From positions 59,886,407 through 59,950,406 of the forward strand of contig NC_012876.2 in assembly GCF_000003195.3 (NCBI RefSeq): a stretch of DNA of 64,000 bases, given 5' to 3'. The position numbers and the translations under genes were made by a program. Position 1 is the stretch's first letter. Each line of letters starts with the position of its first letter. Source of the stretch: Sorghum bicolor. Lineage: Eukaryota > Streptophyta > Magnoliopsida > Poales > Poaceae. The notes under the pieces were generated by a model that saw only the letters and a list, made by a program, of their open reading frames with translations, did no database searches and was not told where the DNA came from. This document shows, piece after piece, positions 45,039-56,761 of the stretch.

Positions 45039-47333
45039 ATGAAAAATAGAACTGACAACATTTATAACTACAGGATGGCTGCCAGTCCTTTTTGGATTCC
45101 TAAAATCGGTATGACATTTAGCACTGATGATGAGGCTTGGAAGTTCTGGGTCAAATATGGTGGTAGGATGGGGTTTGATGTTCGGAAGTGCTATTCAAAC
45201 AAGAGCAGTCTTGATGGATTAGTAACAACCTGTAGGTATGTTTGTTCAAATCAAGATTCTCGGACTGTAGATAAGAAGTTCTCAGTTTGCAAGCGAAATA
45301 GGGCGCATACAAGAACAGGGCTGTAGGGTTCGTATGGGCATTACTTCAGAAAGAGGAAATGGGATCTACAGAGTGCATGATTTATTTGTTGAGCACAATC
45401 ACATTCTTCATACTGCACAAACAAGTTATCTGATGCCATCACAGAGAAATATTTCTAAGCATCAAGCTATTGATATTGATGTGGCTGATGATTCTGGAAT
45501 TGCACCTAAAGTAGCACATGAGTTTCTTGGTAGATATGTTGGTGGAGCAAGTAACCTCGGATACACTCATCGTGATCATAAAAATTATTTGCGAACCAAG
45601 CGCCAAAGAGAGATGATGTATGGTGAGGCTGGAAGTTTGCTAAAGATTTTCAAGATAAATCTATGGAGAATCCTTCCTTTCAATATGCCACTCAAATGGA
45701 TTGTCAAGAACAGATAATCAATATATTTTGGGCTGATGCAAAGATGATTGTCGACTACGCACACTTTGGCGATGTCATCACATTTGACACTACCTTTGGA
45801 ACCAACGAAGAATACAGGTCATTTGGTGTGTTCGTTGGTTTCAACCAATTTAGAGAGACCGTGGTATTTGGTGCTGCTCTGATGTATGATGAGACTTTTG
45901 AGTCATTTAAGTGGTTATTCAATGCATTTTTGTCAATCCATAATCAAAAACTGCCTCAAACAATTTTTACAGATCAAGATAGTGCAATGGGAAAGGCAGT
46001 GTCCCATGTCTTCACTAGTACATGGCATGGTTTATGTACGTGGCATATATCGCAAAATGTATTAAAGCACTTGTGCTCTCGGAACGAAAAAGATTCTGAG
46101 ACAGAAGAAGGAGAAGGAGAAGGAGAAGACGAAGGAGGAAGAGGAGAAGAAGAAGAAGAAGAAGAGTCCAGTATCTTGTTAGATTTCAGTGCTTGCATGT
46201 ATCAGTATGAAAAAAGGTAGAATTTGAAGAAGCTTTTGATGCTATGAGAGGAAAAGTAAGCAAATCGACTTGGCTGGACAGCATTTACATGTTGAAACAC
46301 AAGTGGGCTGAATGCTACATGTTGGATGTTTTTTCAATAGGAATGCTATACCTGCAATTTTTTAAGCCTTCCAAGCTGAATATGAAAAGTCATTGGTAGC
46401 TTACATTATAGATTCAAATGGAAGCACTGAATTTTCCATTACAATTGGAGCTCTTAGGCCAGTCTCAATGCATAACTTCATGACACAGTTACCAAGACTA
46501 TAAACTAGGTAACCGAGCCACAGGAGTTTCATGGGGATGAAACTCCTCTCTCATCTGATGAAACTCCTTCATTTAATAACCATGCCAAGTCAGCAATTTT
46601 GCTTATGTGGCACCATATTTAATGTGCATGACACTCTCATGAAACATGCATTGAGACTGGCCTTAGGGAATCATCTAGACCTGAAGAAGAGCGTACAGTT
46701 ATAATCAACCTTGCTGATCAGACTGTCATATGCAGTTGTAAACTATTTCAAAGAATTGGCATATTATGTAGGCATGCACTGAAAGGTCTCGATTTGATGA
46801 ACATTAAGTTATTGCCTGAAAGATACATTTTGAAGCGGTGGACTCGAGGTGCAAGGTCACAGACTATCCAAGATATGCATGGGAAGAAAATAGTGGAAAA
46901 TCCTAAGTTAGCCACTACAATCCGGTACAAAAATCTTTGCCAGATCTTCTTTCCATTGGCTTCACGGGATGCTGATTTTGAAGATTGTTGCTTGCTTGTT
47001 GAAGAAGCACTTCACAATGTCAGTAAGCAGGTGAAAGAAAAAATCAGAGAAGCTCCTAAAATTGATATTGAAAATTCTAACATGCAAGCACCATTTAGTT
47101 TACCTGCAAATGTTGCTGGTCTTAAGAAGAAATAAAGGCAAGATGGTGGCTCAAAACGAAAGAAATCTTGGACTGAAAAAATTATAAAGAAAAAGAGGAC
47201 CAAAGCAAACAAAAATACAACAAAGAAAGGTGCACAACATGAAGCAAGTGGTACCAAAGCAAACAAGAAGACAAGGAAAGCTACAGAACATGTTAATTTG
47301 GGAAAATCTCAACCATATGAATCACTTAATTAG
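45039..47333 (+). pseudogene. FAR1/MULE-transposase pseudogene
   Basis: Pieces in different frames give a FAR1-type DNA-binding domain (GMTFSTDDEAWKFWVKYGG), then DVADDSGIAPKVAHEFLG. The MULE transposase core has FWADAKMIVDYAHFGDVI, TFDTTFGTNEEYRSF, TIFTDQDSAMGKAV and LCTWHISQNV. A SWIM zinc finger has CSCKLFQRIGILCRHALKG. Breaks are a stop after TRTGL (about 45325), a frameshift near 45660-45720, a Glu/Gly-rich insertion from a GAAGAAGGA repeat (about 46100-46170), a stop at 46218 followed by frame change, a stop near 46399, and a MITE at 46457-46662. FAR1 proteins are domesticated MULE transposases acting in phytochrome A signalling. This copy is dead, and I found no terminal inverted repeats around it. 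Confidence 0.85.
46457..46662. mobile_element. Tourist MITE with mPing-like ends (206 bp), TSD TTA
   Basis: Perfect inverted ends GGCCAGTCTCAATGCAT and ATGCATTGAGACTGGCC are flanked by TTA at 46454-46456 and 46663-46665. The terminus resembles GGCCAGTCACAATGG of rice mPing/Ping. It interrupts the FAR1 pseudogene between the transposase and the SWIM region. Confidence 0.9.
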
Positions 47334-47882
47334 TTTTCTGAACTTATTAAGGTATGTTGATTGTCTCCTTTATCTTAAAAAAGTAAAATTCTAAAGCTAC
47401 CGACTTTCTCCTAATCTCATTTTAGAGTTCAAATGTTATTCAAGATGCCACTAATTCTGACTCTATTGGAGGGATAGATCATTTGTATTTTTAGCGGTGA
47501 CATTAGGTGATAACATTTTGTACATGAAGATAGGAACAGTGCATATATGCTCTCCTCTTCAGCTTTTGCATTAAGCTTTTGGATTAACTATAATTAGCAT
47601 TAAATTAGTGATATGGATAAAAAAGATCTAATATGTATGTGGTGGACATTTTTCTATACGGCTCACAATTCAGCTAACTCATATTCTGAATACGTTGAGA
47701 CGTCGGCTAGTGCTCTTGAATGATTTTCCCATGCGTTTAAGTAAATGGTGAGATAAAGAAATGAGAAAAAAAAAAGTAAAAGGCCATCCCAGCCGTTGAT
47801 GAGGGGATGAGTGGCTCATCTCTACCCACTGCTTAAGTTGCGGTGTGAGTAGCCACTACATGGGATCCCTGTCTTGCCGTAA
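47334..47882. other. Upstream region of the cyclophilin gene
   Basis: AT-rich, with no TATA box that I would commit to. A CT-rich run (CCCTCTCCCTCCCTCCC, 47886 onward) begins near the coding region and may be the 5' leader. Confidence 0.35.
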
Positions 47883-48560
47883 TTGCCCCTCTCCCTCCCT
47901 CCCTCCCTCTCTCTCTCTCCGACCCAAGCCGGCCTCCTCATCGCATCTCCCGTCCTCTCTATGCAGCAGCACATCGCATCGTCTCCCCTCCAGCCCAGAT
48001 CTGAGATGCACCCTAAGATGGGATCTGGCGTCACGAGGTTGCCCAAGATCAACCCTCGCGTCTTCTTCGACATGACCGTGGCCGGTAAGCCGGTGGGTCG
48101 GATCGAAATGGAGCTGTACGCCCCCGACGCCCCCGCCGCCGTGGAGAACTTCGTCGACCTCTGCAACGGCGGGTGTGTGGGAGACAGCGGGAACAAACTC
48201 CACTACAAGGGCTCCGTGTTTCACAGCGTCATCCCCGGTTACATGTGCCAGGGGGGCGACATCACCCACGGCAACGGCACCGGCGGCGAAACTGTCTTCA
48301 AGAAGCCGTTCCGCGACGAAATCAATCGGGAGCTGCAGCGGGTGGGCCGGGGGGTCCTCTACATGTGCAACGGAGGCCCCGACTCCAATACTTCTCAGTT
48401 CATTATCTCCCTTAAGAGAACCCCCTGGCTCAACAGATGCCACACGGTCTTTGGCCGTGTCGTCAAGGGCTTGGACGTCCTCAAGGCCATAGAGGAGGTG
48501 GGCTCGCGCAGCGGAACTACTACGGCGGAGGTAAAGATCGCCGACTGCGGTGAGCTGTAG
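47883..48560 (+). CDS. Divergent cyclophilin (peptidyl-prolyl isomerase fold), intronless
   Basis: The cyclophilin fold runs from NPRVFFDMTVAGKP (about 48054) to VKIADCGEL at the C-terminus, a complete domain of about 170 aa. Against human CypA numbering it keeps Met61, Gln63, Asn102, Gln111, Trp121, Leu122 and His126. The catalytic Arg55 is Ser (FHSVIPGYMCQGGD), Phe60 is Tyr and Phe113 is Ile, so isomerase activity should be strongly reduced. The plant-type insertion near GCVGDSGNK is retained in altered form. The ORF is open to 47883, but Met at 47961, 48006 or 48018 may be the true start because the first 40 residues derive from a CT-repeat leader. Lack of introns fits plant cytosolic cyclophilins or a retrocopy. 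Confidence 0.85.
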   Translation: MPLSLPPSLSLSPTQAGLLIASPVLSMQQHIASSPLQPRSEMHPKMGSGVTRLPKINPRVFFDMTVAGKPVGRIEMELYAPDAPAAVENFVDLCNGGCVGDSGNKLHYKGSVFHSVIPGYMCQGGDITHGNGTGGETVFKKPFRDEINRELQRVGRGVLYMCNGGPDSNTSQFIISLKRTPWLNRCHTVFGRVVKGLDVLKAIEEVGSRSGTTTAEVKIADCGEL

Positions 48561-49809
48561 CCTGGAGGTAGAGATGCCCGCCCGCGATGACGATGAGCTC
48601 CTGGATCTGAACTGATCTCTACCTCGCTAAGTCACCGGTGCTGCTGGATGCTTTTGTGTTACCTTTGTGTTTCGAGGAATGTTCGTCCGTGGTTTAATAG
48701 CTTAGTAGTTTGTTAAGTTCTAGATCTGCAAATCTGATGGTATGGTCTGATGGATGATGTCTCTGAACCTCGTGTTACTGTTTGAGATTTTCATCTCTGT
48801 CTTCACCTGTTAGGCATGCCATTCAAACGGTTTCGGTATCTTCTGCAATTTGTCGATCTACACTATTGCTGCTGCCGATAACTGCTGTCAAATTGCTGTA
48901 CTTTGGCCAGGATTAACCACAGTGCCACTATTTACTCTGACCAGTCTGAAATGCCCGTGCTTGATTTGGCTTGCCTTTGTCCAAGTTATTACAGTACTTT
49001 CTGAATCTCTGCTCTGTTTGCACTGTGATTTCTTTGGCCACCTATTCTTGCTCAACTGTGCCTCCCACAGTTTTTGCACGGGGAGTGTGTTTTACAACAG
49101 TTACTAGGCTGCTGAGCCGTTCATGAATCATGAGCATGGCTCTTGCTGGACTATGGTGGGGGCATTGACTCGGTTGAGTTAGGTGTAATTATTATTAGTA
49201 GGGGTCATCAGATAGTAAATCAAGGAAAAGGAACCCCTTACCTTAGAGTTCCATTCTTTTTTATTTTGCATTTACATAGTACTGATTTAACAGGTAATGG
49301 CCTGATTCTCTGAAAGTTGCTTTACATATGGTCCATAAATAATGTTCATAGTTGAGTTCAGTATTTACTATCGTATATAATAACCTTATTGCTAACAATT
49401 TGCCATGTAAATTGTTTGTCACATGTCACCATGTAAAATTGTCATGCCATTTCCCCATTTATCAAGTAAACTTTGGTAGCTTTTCAAATGATATGAGCGT
49501 ATGAGGTATCCGTCTACGTTGCTGTCCTAATTTTCTGTTCATTGTGAGAATGTGGGGCAGTGGGGAGCTGGAGAAGGAAGCTATGTGATTTGTGGAGGGT
49601 ATTTCCTGACACGTAGTGGTGAGTTCTTTACTTTTGGGTGTACAGTGCTGGCAGCCAAAAGCGTAGTCAGCCTGTTTACGGCCAGTTCAGTTACTCCGGA
49701 TTGAGGCGTATATTCCTAATGTTATACAAATCTGACGATCACTCTGGTCAGAAATTGTTCTAGGTCTTCATTTCGAGATAACCAAACATACCCTTAGAAA
49801 ATCAGCTTA
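48561..49809. other. 3' flank of the cyclophilin gene, no further gene seen
   Basis: It likely includes the 3' UTR (first 300-500 bp). No other domain-bearing ORF is visible. Confidence 0.4.
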
Positions 49810-49927
49810 GGCCTTGTTTAGATGCATGTATATCTACCTCAATCTACAGATGTTGAAGTAAATTCTCATTACAATTCACTCTAACATATATGGATTAATA
49901 TGAATACATATGCATCCAAACAAGGTT
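49810..49927. mobile_element. Small Tourist-like MITE (118 bp), TSD TTA
   Basis: The ends GGCCTTGTTTAGATGCATGT and ATGCATCCAAACAAGGTT are flanked by TTA at 49807-49809 and 49928-49930. The interior differs from the main family, so this is a separate subfamily sharing its terminus. Confidence 0.75.
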
Positions 49928-50476
49928 TTAGTAGGTCGGTTTTTCTGGGACCTGTCCTTGTTCGTTTGAGTTTCATCTGTCGAATGTACCAGCAATTCAG
50001 AAGAGCGAACATTACTTTAAGCTAAGTGAACAGGCTTCCTCCTCTTATCCAATCCAACGTGTTTGGTGGTGTCTTACCGTGTTTAGATGTTTTGCAACTT
50101 ATACAAAGTGTTCCTATACCTGCAAACAGTCCACTAGAATCAGCCCAACAAAAGCCCACGACTAACCCTAGCCGCCGCATAGCACGGGAAACGCCGCACG
50201 TCCGTACTCAGCAGGCCAGCAACAGTAGAGCTAACATGGATGCCGCCGCGGCGCCACCAGTCCAGAGGGGGTCAACGACTCAACGGTGTGAAGGTGTCGG
50301 CCCCCAGCACTCTGTCTCGGCAGCTCAGCTTTGCGCCTCCGCGGTGCTAGGCACCTGCACAGCAGAGAGGCAGGCATCGAGGACTTTTTCCTTTTTGTGC
50401 AAACTGTGCGAGGATTTTGCTCAAAAAGTTTTCATCCATCACATTAAATGTTTAGACTTTATACATAAAGTATTAA

Positions 50477-50719
50477 GGTCTTGTTTAGTTCCCCAAAAGT
50501 TTTACAAAATTTTTCAGATTCTCCGTCATATCGAATCTTTAAACGTATGCATGGAGTATTAAATATAAATAAAAATAAAAACTAATTGCATAGTTTGGTC
50601 GAAATTGACGAGACGAATCTTTCGAGCCTAGTTAGTCCATAATTGGACAATATTTGTCAAACACAAACGAAAGTGCTACTATTTCTATTTTGCAAATTTT
50701 TTTGGAAGTAAACAAGGCC
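50477..50719. mobile_element. Tourist-like MITE
   Basis: The ends GGTCTTGTTTAGTTCC and GGAAGTAAACAAGGCC are flanked by TTAA on both sides. The full family interior is present. Confidence 0.82.
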
Positions 50720-51141
50720 TTAATATAAATAAAAAAATAAACTAATTATTCTGTTTAGTTAGAAATCATCAAATAAATCTTTTAAGTCTAGTTAGTTCAT
50801 GATTAACCTTATGTACTATAGTAACCTATATGTGCTAATGATAGATTAATTAGACTTAATAAATTCTCAACGCAGTTTCTAGCTGCATTATGTAATTATT
50901 TTTTTATTAATATCCGAACATCTCTTTCGACATCCTACGAAACAATCAATATGACACCTAAATTTTTTTCCTTCCCCAACTAAATAAGGCCTGAATTGCT
51001 CGTATGAGACTCTTCTGATTCCTCAACCTGCTGATGTTTCTGCTTGTGAATGTTCATGTCAAGAGACCCATTTGTTGGTATTTTCGGGCGAAACCAAGAG
51101 ACCCACCTAAAACCAAGACACCGATTTGCTGGTTTTGTTAA

Positions 51142-51382
51142 GGCCTTGTTTAGTTCCCAAAAAGTTTTGTAAAATTTTTCAGATTCCCATCACATCGAAT
51201 CTTTACGCATGCATGGAGTATTAAATATATACGAAAATAAAAACTAATTGCACGGTTTGGTTGAAATTGACGAGCCGAATCTTTTGAGCCTAGTTAGTCC
51301 ATGATTAGACAATATTTATCAAATACAAACGAAAGTGCTACAGTGTCGATTTTCTAAAAAATTTTTGGAACTAAACAAGGCC
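51142..51382. mobile_element. Tourist-like MITE
   Basis: The ends are GGCCTTGTTTAGTTCCC and GGAACTAAACAAGGCC. The interior is complete. The target duplication is not clear. Confidence 0.82.
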
Positions 51383-51560
51383 CAAATCTAGCACAATTCA
51401 GTTTCCAATTTGAAAAGACTAAAATAAAATTTTAAAAACCCCGAAGTATCTGACCAGATAATTTAGTTAAGATCAAACGCCTACCCCTGCTAGTTGATCT
51501 TTTTCCATCTAGGGCAAGATTGCTGTCCGTACAAATTTGTTGCAGCACATCATAACCTTT

Positions 51561-51912
51561 CCGTGTGTTTGGTTGGAGGTTGGGTGGGTTGGGTTGGGTT
51601 GGATCCAATCTAGTTTTTGGGGACGGAGCTAACCCGTCCAGTGTTTGGTTGCACTTCTGATTTTAGGGATAGAGCCAACCCGTCCAGTGTTTGTTTGAAG
51701 AAATTGGAAACATGAGAAGTGATGTCGTGCGGGACCCACTCAACCCGGTTGGAGCGGCTCCGTCCGCCAGATTTTGACGGACGAGTCCAACCCGCATCTG
51801 AGAGAAATATTCCACCCTGGAACCAACCCAACCCTCTCATCCTCCAACCAAACAGCCACGGGAACAGGTTCGCTCCGATCCGGCTCGCCCCGCTCTCCAA
51901 CCAAACACACGG
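51561..51912. mobile_element. 352 bp inverted-repeat element with CCGTGTGTTTGGTTGGAG ends
   Basis: The left end CCGTGTGTTTGGTTGGAG and the right end CTCCAACCAAACACACGG are perfect inverted repeats of 18 bp, flanked by TTT on each side. An internal direct repeat AACCCGTCCAGTGTTTG occurs near 51630 and 51679. There is no transposase. It is a distinct MITE family. Confidence 0.75.
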
Positions 51913-52377
51913 TTTGGTGCTCACCGGCAATGCCTAGCCATCTAGAAGTGATGCTCCAAAAGTAGCAATGCTTCACCATAGATTTACGCCGTTAAAAAAC
52001 TGTTGAGCTCTCTATTACTCACATAAGCTCACAAAGTCTATAATCTTACTCCAATTTTATATCTCAAATTTTTGTAACATGGTGAGAAGATGCAAGTAAA
52101 AAATATTTTTGAAGAGCTAACTCAGTGCCTAAGGTGAAGGTGTTTATATTGAAACACATTGGAGTTAGCAAATTTGAAAGGCTTGTGAGAAATGGGACTT
52201 AGTCTACTCTCACTGCACTCATAGGAAAAATCCAATGTCCCTTGGTGGAGGTCACCGGAGAATGCGGTACGTACGTGTAGCCCCGGACCACCAGGGGCAT
52301 AGTGGAACTCCCCCCTGTGCCTCGTCATGGTATCGCTCATCCCCTGGCCCTCTGTCGCGCCGCAGCTCCGCCTATAA

Positions 52378-52432
52378 CCTTGTTTAGTTCGCTCCAAAAT
52401 CTCAAATAATTTCAAGATTCACCAACAAGGCC
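52378..52432. mobile_element. 55 bp deletion derivative of the Tourist-like MITE
   Basis: The ends ACCTTGTTTAGTTCGC and ACCAACAAGGCC are joined by a short remnant (TTTCAAGATTCACC). Confidence 0.5.
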
Positions 52433-52609
52433 ATGGAATCCCACCAACCTGACAGAAGGGGAGCTCTCGCCCACTTGGATGACCCTTTCTCAGTGATTGG
52501 GATGGCTTGCAGTCTAGATCAAGCGTCTTTCGATCGTCCTTGCCCAGCTAGGTGCGATGATGGACTGACCGATCGACCGCTAGGGTTGGATCTACCATGG
52601 GATCCTAAG

Positions 52610-52853
52610 GCCTTGTTTCGTTCTCAAAAAAATTATGCAAAATTTTTCAGATTCTCTGTTACATCGAATCTTTAGACGCGTGCATAGAGTATTAAATATA
52701 GACAAAAATAAAAACTAATTGCACAGTTTGGTCGGAATTGACGAGCCGAATCTTTTGAGCCTAGTTAATCTATGATTCGACAATATTTATCAAATACAAA
52801 TAAAAATACTACAGTGTCGATTTTCTAAAAAAAATTTAGAACTAAACAAGGCC
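52610..52853. mobile_element. Tourist-like MITE, TSD TAA
   Basis: The ends GGCCTTGTTTCGTTCTC and AGAACTAAACAAGGCC are flanked by TAA at 52607-52609 and 52854-52856. Confidence 0.88.
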
Positions 52854-53341
52854 TAAACCCAAGGGGACACGCCCCGCACATAGTGGGAGGTTACTGAGCT
52901 GTTACGTCCTGCAGCAACAGAAGTGGCATTGGCTGCAGGAACATCAGCAGGCAAATCCCCGGCATCAGCATCGGAAGCTCTTCCCCTTCTACTGAATGTG
53001 CAGTAGTGGGCACCCTGATGTCCTTGTGTAGTTGTGTTGTAGAGTTAATCTACAACTACAAGGACGGGAAAGCAGTGACATAGAAGTGGTTATCATGCGG
53101 GCTGGCCTCTTGAACTCTCGCTAGCGTTTTTTTTTCCATCCTTATCTTTCATCAATTTTGAATATAATATGCTAGAGAGGGTTCTCTACAACACATGCAT
53201 TCCAACAGCTTGAGATATGGAACAAAAAAAAAAGGGGGTGATCTGCAAGTCTGAACATAGATAAAAGTGACATTTTCAGAACTGAAATAACCAAAAGCAC
53301 ATTCCCCATGAACTGAAATCGCTAAAAACAGAATTGCTATC

Positions 53342-53455
53342 ACCAAAAATAGGACTGAAATTGCTAACTGCAATTGCTAACTGAGATTTCTAGCTGCAAT
53401 TGCAAACTGGAATTGTAGCTGCAACTGCTAACTGAAATTGCTAACTAAAACTAAC
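53342..53455. repeat. Short degenerate tandem repeat (AATTGCTAACTG-type)
   Basis: About eight irregular units of (A)ATTGC(T/A)AACTG occur in succession. They do not keep an open frame. Confidence 0.6.
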
Positions 53456-53528
53456 AGCCGAGGCATACTACCACGCTGTACGTGCCCTGACGCAGAGGAG
53501 CAAAAAAAAAAAAACCCAAGAAGCGAAT

Positions 53529-53817
53529 GATAAAACATGCTAATTAATAGTTCAAGTCTCGTTATTACAAACCAAACATGCCTGAATGGATTGAAAGCAG
53601 CTAAACCAGACACTAGCAGACAACCAGAGTACCACAGCCTTTCTGTAGAGCAGCATTTTGTTTGAAGGTAGCAGTAAAAGAACCGAACAAACTAAGGATA
53701 AACCATGCCAATTAACAGTTCATGCCTAATTATTACAAACCAAAACATGCCCGAATGGAATCAAAGCAGTTAGACCAGACACTAGCTGTAGCTGATAACA
53801 CGAGCACCAGATCCTTT
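53529..53817. repeat. Direct duplication of about 120 bp, offset 168 bp
   Basis: The block GATAAAACATGCTAATTAA through ACCAGACACTAGC at 53529 recurs at 53697 with about 10-15 percent differences. Confidence 0.75.
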
Positions 53818-55440
53818 CCGCAGGTAACAGCCCTCTAAACCAGCAAAAACACTTCCTGCGAGTATCACATTAAAGATTTTACTAAACTACCAACTGATTG
53901 AAACTTCATTATAATATATCATAAACAAGTAGTATTAGGATCAAGTCTAGCAAGCTGCTAGTCTATGCATTGTCAAACGTTGCATAGGCCAGCCTTCTAA
54001 TCCATCAAGATTCAAGAGGACTGCTTCGGTAAAAATAATTGCACACATCTCAAAGCAACTTATCTAACTAATTATTTTTTTAATATTTTTTTCTCTTGAT
54101 TCCTACGTGGGCTAGCCTATCCAGCCCCAGCCCGTGTCCAGGTCTAACTCCCGGATCCATTTATTTGTTCGGTGGCGGCTCCGTCTGTTTACTCGTCGAA
54201 GGAGATGAGTCGATGACAATAGGCGCAAGCGCAGTGTGGAGGCGGTGAGGGACTGCTTCATGTTCTGCTGCGGCCTTTGGGTGTCCGGAGGGAAGACATG
54301 GAGGGTGTGCACGACAGGACTTACGGATGCACGACAGGACTTACGGAGCTGCGCTTGTAGCAAGTATCGATGCCCTGGTGCTTGACGACGAAGACTTGAT
54401 GGCGATGAGCATGGAGCCGGTGCATATGCCATATACAGGCCCAGCTCCAGCCGACATGGTCGTGGACATAGACGAAGAAGGTGACAGCAAGGAGTGTGCC
54501 GATGCTTATATATAACTTATAAGAAGCAGTCGAAGAAGATGCCCATAGCAGCACGTCGGCAGATTCGTCAAACTGTCCATGCTGAAACTCGAGACACTAG
54601 ACTTGAGCCCGCCGGTGCCGAGAGCGCGATGAGGTAGAGGCACACGTAATGACATACATACAAGTAAACCTGACAATGGTTTGGGTTAAAACCGGTTTTT
54701 TGGTTTGGTTTTACTTTTGGGCTGTATTGGTTTGGATTGAAATAGGCTGAAAAGGCTGTTGGACCAGTTTGGTTTGGGCTCTATTAAAGTGGGCTGAACT
54801 GGTTTGGCTGTAAATAATAGAGTTTACAATGATTTTTTATTCTATCTTTTTATTTTTTGCTTTTGTTTATAGCTAAATATAAACAATAGCATGAGGTGCC
54901 GGTGAAATGGTGGGTTGGAAATATATTTTAATAGGTCTAGCGCATAAGTGGTTTGGTTTGGTGTGGATGATTGAAGTCATGGTCTAATTTGGTTTGGATT
55001 TGACTTTCACATATACATATTTTGGATTGGTGTGGGTTTGGTTTGGATCTCAACTCACTGTCAGGTTTACATACAAGCACGCTCATCTGGAGCCCTGCAG
55101 AATGTCGCACGGCACAACCTCATCGTCGGGTCCACACCAGGACGGCCGCAGCTGCCTCACCTCCGCTGAAACAGCTCGTTCACTTGAGATTATTTGTTGA
55201 ATTTATTAGTTATTTAACAATATTTTTCTCTTACACTAAATCAGCGAACAATACTTCAGTCAAACAAACAGAGTTGACGAGTTTGCGTAGGTTTAAGCCA
55301 ATGACGCTATGCGTGGGTCACGACTGGACATGAGCTAGATTTGGATGGGCTGGCCCAAAGAGAAAAATAATTAAGAAAAATTAATTAGTAAGACAAGTTG
55401 CTTTGAGATCTGTGCACTTTTTTAAAAAAGAGAAGTATTA
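53818..55440. other. Intergenic, low-complexity tracts, no gene recognised
   Basis: A 20 bp immediate duplication (ATGCACGACAGGACTTACGG, near 54310-54348) and a TGGTTTGG-rich tract (54680-55060) are visible. ORFs here are short and overlap on both strands without a domain. Confidence 0.4.
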
Positions 55441-55463
55441 GAGCAGTTGCCATAAAAAACGCG

Positions 55464-55469
<6 letters not shown>

Positions 55470-55513
<44 letters not shown>
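55470..55513. repeat. (AT)n microsatellite
   Basis: An uninterrupted AT dinucleotide tract of about 44 bp. Confidence 0.9.
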
Positions 55514-55516
<3 letters not shown>

Positions 55517-55779
55517 AGAGTATACTCTGTTAGCTACAAAATATGGTATTCTGATAGCCACCTTTATTTACGATAATTTTATATACTAATTTACGATAAT
55601 GTGTATACATATTTACGATAGTTGGGTTATTATAACACATGGGGTTATTTACCGTAATGTTATAGTAAACCACTTAGTAAGGAGTTACTATAATCTTGTA
55701 AATTAATATAGTAATTATCGTAACTCAAAGTGGCTACAAAAATAAGTTATTTTGTAGCCAGCTACAGAGTAGTATATAT
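55514..55779. mobile_element. Inverted-repeat element inserted in a TA microsatellite (Micron-like)
   Basis: The left arm ACTCTGTTAGCTACAAAAT and the right arm ATTTTGTAGCCAGCTACAGA are imperfect inverted repeats that continue to GATAGCCAC and GTGGCTAC. The element is flanked on both sides by TA dinucleotide runs. Rice Micron elements have this habit of sitting in TA microsatellites. The assignment is by analogy. Confidence 0.6.
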
Positions 55780-56761
55780 ATATTCTACACTGAACTATTA
55801 TACTGAGCAAAATTCAGTATTGTTCAGTATTCGTGTTTCAGTATTGTTTAGTATATATATATATATAGATGTCGTGAATTTGTTCACAAAAGAAAATAGA
55901 TGTGATGGATTTCTTTTAGATACATTGCTTTAGTGTAAGTCTATGCATAATAAAAATAATATTTCTATAGAAAAGGCATATAGCAGAACTAACTTATTAT
56001 TTGGAACAAAGAGGCACAAAATTCTCTTAATAAAATTGTACCTCAATTAAGAAAAGGATTTGAATGCAGAAGTATGGAATAGGAAATTTCAGATCACAAA
56101 TTTAATCACCTCCCGCCTCGATCGATCAGGTATACAGGACTTGGCAAGAGAAGAGACACTGGTAGCTTCCGGCATGGCATATTCCGGAGGAGCAAGCATG
56201 ATACCTTGCAAAGCATGCACGCACGCACATGAATCGATCTTTTGTGTAGAAGCACGGCTCGAGAGAGGAGTAAGTCGTCATAAAGGGCACACCGCACACG
56301 GCACATCACGCAGCTGGGAATATGCATCTTGGCTTGGCAGGCAGTAACACAATTTTGATGGTTCAGCTTGTGCCAGCTGGGCTTTGCAATCCACTGCCGC
56401 ACTACATTGCACTGACAAAACTGACTCCTTTTTTTCTTTTTTTTTTCACGACTCAAACTCGCTAGTGAGCCATGCAATGGTGGAAAGAGTGAGAGTATAT
56501 GTTCTTCATCCACTGTTAGTTTTGTATTGAGAAGTGTGTAAACACACATCTCAATATAGTATTTCTCAATGCGGGCACATTTAACTTTATCGCCGTGCAA
56601 CTCCAGATTCATTCGATCTGTCCAATTTTTCCCTTTGGTTGCCTATGATCTGTAAACTCATATGCTGCTTGCTAACAACAGATCGGTCGATGTTACCATT
56701 TTGCCCTGTCACACAAAACCGCGTGAAATTGGCAGGCAAAAACGATGCAGAGGATTTTTCA
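55780..56761. other. Intergenic, nothing recognised
   Basis: ORFs here (for example 168 codons on minus at 56106-56612) are overlapped by opposite-strand ORFs and show no domain. Confidence 0.4.

Noticed and set aside
51561..51610. GGTTGGG-rich run resembling a telomere-type repeat
   Set aside because: It is not TTTAGGG and is only a few units long inside a MITE.
56106..56612. 168-codon minus ORF
   Set aside because: No domain and overlapped by plus-strand ORFs; includes a poly-Lys run from a poly-T tract.
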